NCBI RefSeq assembly: GCF_900078745.1 | Contig: NZ_FKII01000061.1 | Span: forward strand, 124,001 to 188,000 | DNA: 64,000 bases | From: Candidatus Ichthyocystis sparus | GTDB lineage: Bacteria; Pseudomonadota; Gammaproteobacteria; Burkholderiales; 2013Ark19i | Direction of reading: 5' to 3' | Shown: positions 59,755 through 64,000 of the stretch, in pieces | How the letters are laid out: each line of letters opens with the position of its first letter | Position numbering within the stretch: position 1 is the first letter of the stretch | Made by a program: the position numbers and the translations under genes | Notes under the pieces: model-generated | Database searches by the model: none | Seen by the model: only the letters and a program-made list of their open reading frames with translations | Told to the model about the DNA's origin: nothing

Positions 59755-60771
59755 TTAGCTCTTGCTCAAAGATTGTTGAGATATTTTTCCTAGTTTTAAA
59801 AGTCTTTCAATGGCCTGATCAATGGTTTGCATTCCATGTTGTTGACCAACCTGCATAGTTCCAATTATTTGTGATACCTTGTTTTCCCTAATTAGATTTT
59901 TAATAGCATGGGTGCCAATTAGTATTTCCTGCACCGATACCCTGCCGTCCAAATTTTTGTTCTTGACTAGCTTTTGTGAAATTACCGCCCGCAGTGACTC
60001 AGATAGTATTGTTCTCGTTACCTCTTTTTCTTCAGGTGGAAAAATATCAATTATGCGATCGATGGTCTTTGCTGCAGATACAGTATGCAAGGTACCCATA
60101 ACCAAGTGGCCAGTTTCTGCTGCTGTTAGCGCAAGTCGGATGGTTTCTAGGTCACGCATTTCACCTACAAGAATAACATCAGGATTTTCACGAAGAGCGG
60201 CCTTAAGTGCATGGTTGAAGGACAACGTGTGAGTTCCTAGTTCCCTTTGAGAAATTAGGGATTTTTTATTAGAGTGAATAAATTCAATTGGATCCTCAAT
60301 AGTTAAAATATGTGATGGGCAATTCTTATTTATATAATCAATCATAGCCGCTAGAGTGGTAGATTTACCGGAACCAGTGGGACCAGTAACCAATACTAAC
60401 CCATTTTCATTAAGAGATATTTTTTTTATTACTTCAGGTGATTCTAGATCCTCTAGGCTTTTAATTTCTGTTGGAATGTTACGGAAGACTGCCGATATTC
60501 CTCTTGCCTGCATGAATACGTTAGCGCGGAATCTGCCTATACCATCCAGTTCATACGCAAAATCTAACTCCAGATGCTCTTCAAACTTTTTTCTATGTTT
60601 TTCACTCATTGACTCATAAATTATACTTTTGGCTTCCTCACTGCTTAAGATGGTACTATTAATTCTTTTAATGTCCCCATTTATCCTAAGAATAGGCATG
60701 TCTCCAGAGGATATATGCAGATCTGACGCATTATTGCGAACCATGAACCCTAAAATGTCTGAAATTTTCAT
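59755..60771 (-). CDS. pilT: Twitching-type retraction ATPase PilT
   Basis: A 338-residue hexameric ATPase that depolymerises type IV pili. NASDLHISSGDMPILRINGD at the start, Walker A GPTGSGKST, the Asp box TIEDPIEFIH, Walker B ENPDVILVGEMRD, the His box GHLVMGTLHT and the PilT-specific AIKNLIRENK are intact. It lies 89 bases after the pseudopilin genes and just before the AroE-like gene. Confidence 0.93.
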   Translation of the reverse strand: MKISDILGFMVRNNASDLHISSGDMPILRINGDIKRINSTILSSEEAKSIIYESMSEKHRKKFEEHLELDFAYELDGIGRFRANVFMQARGISAVFRNIPTEIKSLEDLESPEVIKKISLNENGLVLVTGPTGSGKSTTLAAMIDYINKNCPSHILTIEDPIEFIHSNKKSLISQRELGTHTLSFNHALKAALRENPDVILVGEMRDLETIRLALTAAETGHLVMGTLHTVSAAKTIDRIIDIFPPEEKEVTRTILSESLRAVISQKLVKNKNLDGRVSVQEILIGTHAIKNLIRENKVSQIIGTMQVGQQHGMQTIDQAIERLLKLGKISQQSLSKS

Positions 60772-60860
60772 TTTGTTTTTGTTTTTGGTTGTACATGAGA
60801 CTAGAGTATCTTGATCATTATTTCAATTCTTGAAAAGCACAAATAAAATAGTGATTTTCG

Positions 60861-61364
60861 TCAATCGTTGCCTGTCGCTCTGGGTAATAATTTCATATCT
60901 TTAGGATAAGTGAACTTCCAGTCCTGATAAGATTTGGCCTGAGTGAATGATGAATCTTCCTCAGAGAAGTTTGATTTCTTTATAGGGGGCATTTTGCTTT
61001 TGGAGTAAATTCCAGCTATGCGGTCATGTATCTTAACTATTCCCCAATCTTTGCTGCTTGTAATTGGGTCGTAGTATACTTTTCTCCAGTGACTAACAGG
61101 CTTAAGAGGTCTTTTGTCTAGAATTAAGTTATCCAATGATGATGGGTATTGGTTAAGTCCATGCCATTCGTAGTATTCCTTTAGTCCTGCACGGAATCTG
61201 TCACCAATATAAATAAGATATGCTTCTTTTTCTCTCATTGTTTTAGTGTATATGATTTCAAATATTGATCTGTAAGTTATAGCTATTATGGTTATAGCTA
61301 TAAGTAAAAAAATGTAAATTGTTCCCTTATTATTGTTAATAATCGCTGTACATAATATTTTCAT
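60861..61364 (-). CDS. Pseudopilin-like membrane protein without the +5 glutamate
   Basis: A 167-residue protein with an N-terminal segment NNNKGTIYIFLLIAITIIAI. After the Lys-Gly that would be the peptidase site, position +5 is Phe, not Glu. The body carries REKEAYLIYIGDRFRAGLKEYYE, PSSLDNLI and HWRKVYYDPITSSKDWGIV, the pattern of a betaproteobacterial pseudopilin-like family. The ATG at 61364 has GGAAGG five bases upstream and overlaps the previous gene by 29 bases. Processing is doubtful. Confidence 0.72.
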   Translation of the reverse strand: MKILCTAIINNNKGTIYIFLLIAITIIAITYRSIFEIIYTKTMREKEAYLIYIGDRFRAGLKEYYEWHGLNQYPSSLDNLILDKRPLKPVSHWRKVYYDPITSSKDWGIVKIHDRIAGIYSKSKMPPIKKSNFSEEDSSFTQAKSYQDWKFTYPKDMKLLPRATGND

Positions 61365-61701
61365 ATGACCTTCCTTGAGCACTACTTCTTACATCCGTAA
61401 CACCGGAGTTAATATCACTGCTTACTCTAATTTCATTCCAATATTTACTATTAATTATCGGATCTATTGGTACTGATCTTATATAATTCTCTTCTTCAAG
61501 AGCCGCTACACTTTTGGGGTAGAATCCTTTATCTGAGTAATATTCGTCTATTACTTTACGTAATATAAATAAATCTTGCTTTAGCGTACTAACCTTGGCT
61601 TTTTCTATAGCATAGTGGTACCGTGGAACAGCTATCGAAGCTAATAGGGAAATAATAACCATAACCGCTAAAAGTTCTACGAATGTAAACCCTTTTTTCA
61701 T
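61336..61701 (-). CDS. GspG-like pseudopilin
   Basis: A 121-residue protein: leader MKKG, then FTFVELLAVMVIISLLASIA with the +5 glutamate, and a body with LRKVIDEYYSDKGFYPKSVAAL and IPVDP-like VPIDPIINSKYW. It resembles GspG but is a different copy from the one at 175-609 and belongs to the second, secretin-linked cluster. It is two bases after the preceding pseudopilin gene. Confidence 0.85.
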   Translation of the reverse strand: MKKGFTFVELLAVMVIISLLASIAVPRYHYAIEKAKVSTLKQDLFILRKVIDEYYSDKGFYPKSVAALEEENYIRSVPIDPIINSKYWNEIRVSSDINSGVTDVRSSAQGRSYENIMYSDY

Positions 61702-61703
61702 TT

Positions 61704-62171
61704 TTACCAGTCTTTATAAGGTATTCCGTTTAGTCCTATTTCTTCGCTTTTCGAGGAAACATCATATACATCCTTACCTTTTGAAAATTCTCCAGGAGGA
61801 GATGTTGAGGAACGTATATTCCATGTTTCTTCATCTTTTTCCATGGGCTCATTATTGAATGGATCCCTAGGAAGGCGACGTAAGAAATATATAGTCTTTT
61901 CATTAACAGTTTTTACTCCTCTTACCAATATACTAAGAGATGGTGGGTATGGAGGAATAGATTCATCCTGAATAATTATTTTTTGGGATACAGCTTCCCT
62001 ATATTTGTCTATAGCACTACGAATTTGTATCAAAGCTCTGCGCAGCTCTTGTTCTCTATTTCTTTTTACTACTACTTGTTTCTGATCTAGGACCATACCG
62101 GCAACTATACCAAGTATGAGAGCAGTTATGATAGCTTCGACTATGGTAAATCCAGATCTTATGCTAAACAT
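61704..62171 (-). CDS. Pseudopilin of the second secretin cluster
   Basis: A 155-residue protein: MFSIRSG/FTIVEAIITALILGIVAGMV with the +5 glutamate, then REQELRRALIQIRSAIDKYREAV, PPSLSILVRGV and FLRRLPRDPFN. The PRDPF segment is typical of these pseudopilins. Its start overlaps the secretin stop by eight bases. Confidence 0.83.
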   Translation of the reverse strand: MFSIRSGFTIVEAIITALILGIVAGMVLDQKQVVVKRNREQELRRALIQIRSAIDKYREAVSQKIIIQDESIPPYPPSLSILVRGVKTVNEKTIYFLRRLPRDPFNNEPMEKDEETWNIRSSTSPPGEFSKGKDVYDVSSKSEEIGLNGIPYKDW

Positions 62172-64000
62172 TTTGTTCTATCTTGTCTATCCTTATGCCA
62201 TCAGTGCAAAAATCAGAATTGAATTTTATTTGAGTTGCTATGCCATCTTTAGGTAAATGGAACCCGGTTATAGCTGCTAGTTTGAGAGTAATACTATTTT
62301 GCTCTATATTAGCATCTGGCTCGTTTATAGTAGCTATGGAACCTGGTAGAAGCTTAATAAAGTTTATTTTGCTTTTGTCAATCCATATGTAAATAATAAG
62401 GTTTTTCATGTTTTCAGGAATATTTTCTAAGATTAAGTTCCAAATATGTCTATCTGAAGTGGATCTACTTAGTAAAATTTTGCCAGTGTCAGATACAGAA
62501 TAACTAATAGAGCATCCTTTTGTCACTGTAGAAGATGGTTTGCTTTCATTTGTATCAGATAAATCCTTTTCTTGCTTGGTTTTTGATGTTTCTTCATTAT
62601 TATTGATACTATTTGTTGTTACATAATTTTTATTTACCGTAGTGGTTGCCAAATCTTCATGCCTTTTTTCTGTTTCTGGCGTTATTTTAGTTTTTGAGCT
62701 ACTGACTTTTTTATAGTTTATGTAAGAAGCGTTTAATTGGACATTAGATGCTGTTCCAGAGGAAAAGTTTTGGTCTAACCTGCTTATAGCAGATACCGGA
62801 TGAATTATATGAGGTGTGACAGCCAATATGATTTCATTTTGCTCCTCGGAATATGATTTTTTGCCAAATAAATATCCCAATAAAGGTATTCTTTCTATTC
62901 CTGGATATCCTGCGTCACTATGGCTTTTGGTATTTTTAAGTAATCCACCTAAAATTTGAGTTTCATTATTCATTAGACGAAGTGTAGTGGATACATTTCT
63001 AGTACCAATGTCATATCCAAATGAGCCATTTCCAAGATCCTGCTTTGAGAGCATGCTACTTACTTCTAATTTTAAGTTTATAGTTACGTTTTGATCGAAT
63101 GATATCTTTGGGCTAACTTCTAATTTAAGACCAACATCTATGTAACTAACTGAATCTGATATTACCCCAGTTGACGTTGTTGAGGAGCTTTTTAATGGTA
63201 ATCGTTCCCCTATTTGTATTTCTGCTTTTTCACTATCTCTTACTCTAATGCGTGGATCAGCAAGTAAACTTGAGTGTCCTATGGATTCACTGGCTGCAAC
63301 TGATCCTTGTAGACCACTAACCATAATGTCAGATTTACTTATATCAAGTAGTTTGTCTAAAGTAGTAGATGCAGTTTTTCCTGAAGATATTACTGAAAAA
63401 GATAGATCATTGGGCCATTCAATTCCTAGAGCACGAGCATCATTATGAGATACTTCTAGAACTTCAAGCTCAAGTTCAACCTCAGGTGATTCTTGATCTT
63501 CTATTGAAACTAGATGCTCTACTGCACCAATAGTATCTGGTGTTGAACGTACAATAAGATACCCTGACTTTTCGTCCATACTTAAGTCTGTTACATGTAA
63601 TATGTTTCTTATGCTTTCAGCTATTTTAGTAATGTTGCCTTTAGTTATATGAAAAGTTCTAATAGCTAGAGATTCATATTTTCTTATTTTGTCTGGAACA
63701 TCTGGGAAGAATATGATTGAATTGTTATTCAATATTTTCATCCTAAGATTATTTGAAAGACAAATTACAGCAAGGGTGTCTCTTACTGAATTGTCTTTTG
63801 ATACAATGTTTTCAACATTTTCCAAACGAACTTCTCTATCAAAGAAAAAATTAATGCCAGTTACTTTAGATATATTATCTAGTATTATTTGTGTTGTTAC
63901 ATTCTTGTAGTCAATGCTTATTTTTCTGTCAAGCATTCTGTTTATTTCATTTTTGTCGCTACTAAGACTTAGCATTGCCTTTTGAGTTTTTTCTAACCAA
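62164..64000 (-). CDS. Secretin (GspD/PilQ superfamily), 5' end off window
   Basis: At least 612 residues; the frame stays open to the right edge (WLEKTQKAMLSL precedes the first ATG at 63975), so the true start is outside. An STN/N0-like domain (VTTQIILDNISKVTGINFFF) and an N1-type domain (IRTFHITKGNITKIAESIRN) precede the secretin core (LELEVLEVSHNDARALGIEW, ILGGLLKN, RIPLLGYLFGKKSY, NEIILAVTPHII). A Ser/Thr/Lys/Asn-rich linker (about 430-500) and a C-terminal domain of about 100 residues follow, possibly cohesin-like. In related clusters the missing N-terminus holds TPR repeats. It heads a pseudopilin/pilT run and differs from the gspC-H system at the left edge. Confidence 0.85.
   Translation of the reverse strand, partial: WLEKTQKAMLSLSSDKNEINRMLDRKISIDYKNVTTQIILDNISKVTGINFFFDREVRLENVENIVSKDNSVRDTLAVICLSNNLRMKILNNNSIIFFPDVPDKIRKYESLAIRTFHITKGNITKIAESIRNILHVTDLSMDEKSGYLIVRSTPDTIGAVEHLVSIEDQESPEVELELEVLEVSHNDARALGIEWPNDLSFSVISSGKTASTTLDKLLDISKSDIMVSGLQGSVAASESIGHSSLLADPRIRVRDSEKAEIQIGERLPLKSSSTTSTGVISDSVSYIDVGLKLEVSPKISFDQNVTINLKLEVSSMLSKQDLGNGSFGYDIGTRNVSTTLRLMNNETQILGGLLKNTKSHSDAGYPGIERIPLLGYLFGKKSYSEEQNEIILAVTPHIIHPVSAISRLDQNFSSGTASNVQLNASYINYKKVSSSKTKITPETEKRHEDLATTTVNKNYVTTNSINNNEETSKTKQEKDLSDTNESKPSSTVTKGCSISYSVSDTGKILLSRSTSDRHIWNLILENIPENMKNLIIYIWIDKSKINFIKLLPGSIATINEPDANIEQNSITLKLAAITGFHLPKDGIATQIKFNSDFCTDGIRIDKIEQNV

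Overview
The window looks like chromosomal DNA around the replication origin of an AT-rich, host-associated betaproteobacterium. The betaproteobacterial signs are a DUF3460 protein, the yicC-gmk-rpoZ-spoT block, a short GspC followed by gspG and gspH, and a gatC/mreB divergent pair. The host-associated signs are a type III secretion chaperone-like protein, a CADD-type (chlamydial) para-aminobenzoate synthase homologue, and secreted or membrane proteins without clear enzymes. 'Candidatus Ichthyocystis'-like fish epitheliocystis agents fit this picture, but that is a guess from gene content, not a database result.

Layout. 1-2.0 kb: the end of a type II secretion operon (gspC, gspG, gspH) behind uppP. 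2.0-5.1 kb: yggT, a divergent trkH-like channel, cca. 5.1-8.4 kb: two divergent secreted paralogues with an alpha/beta-hydrolase fold whose nucleophile is lost. 8.5-10.5 kb: tRNA-Lys, the CADD homologue, metK. 10.56-13.32 kb: a tandem array of about 220-bp units, each carrying a perfect 16-bp parS (ParB-binding) palindrome, 13 in all. The same units carry decayed fragments of the 5' end of metK. 13.3-25 kb: dapF, a TauE-like permease, 6S RNA, a TlpA-like thioredoxin, dcd, mrp, metG, sdaA, marC, a sodium:solute symporter, yebC, a NusG-II/Gx pair and 4.5S RNA. 25-30.1 kb: pyrB, the chaperone, gyrB, dnaN.

30.1-30.7 kb is a 559-bp gene-free, AT-rich gap with several near-consensus DnaA boxes. Base composition of the two strands switches here, so it is the best oriC candidate. 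To its right come pckG, mrdA-rodA, dnaA, then mreBCD on the opposite strand, gatC-gatA (no gatB follows), a PPxY-containing membrane protein, pyrE, xthA, an AmpG-like transporter, DUF3460, and spoT-rpoZ-gmk-yicC. 50-56.6 kb is a rightward run: Ser/Thr kinase, PP2C phosphatase, rdgB, hemW, hemE, proS. 56.7-64 kb: slt, a decayed AroE, pilT, three pseudopilin-like proteins and a secretin that runs off the window.

Three stories stand out. (1) The parS array lies about 17 kb from the inferred origin and apparently grew by amplification of the metK 5' region. (2) The CADD-type enzyme, which needs no chorismate, occurs together with an AroE that has lost its catalytic aspartate and nucleotide-binding loop, which suggests erosion of the shikimate route. 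(3) There are several candidate host-facing proteins: the pseudo-hydrolase pair, the PPxY protein and the type III chaperone. Starts were moved from the longest frame where a ribosome-binding site or family alignment favoured a downstream codon.
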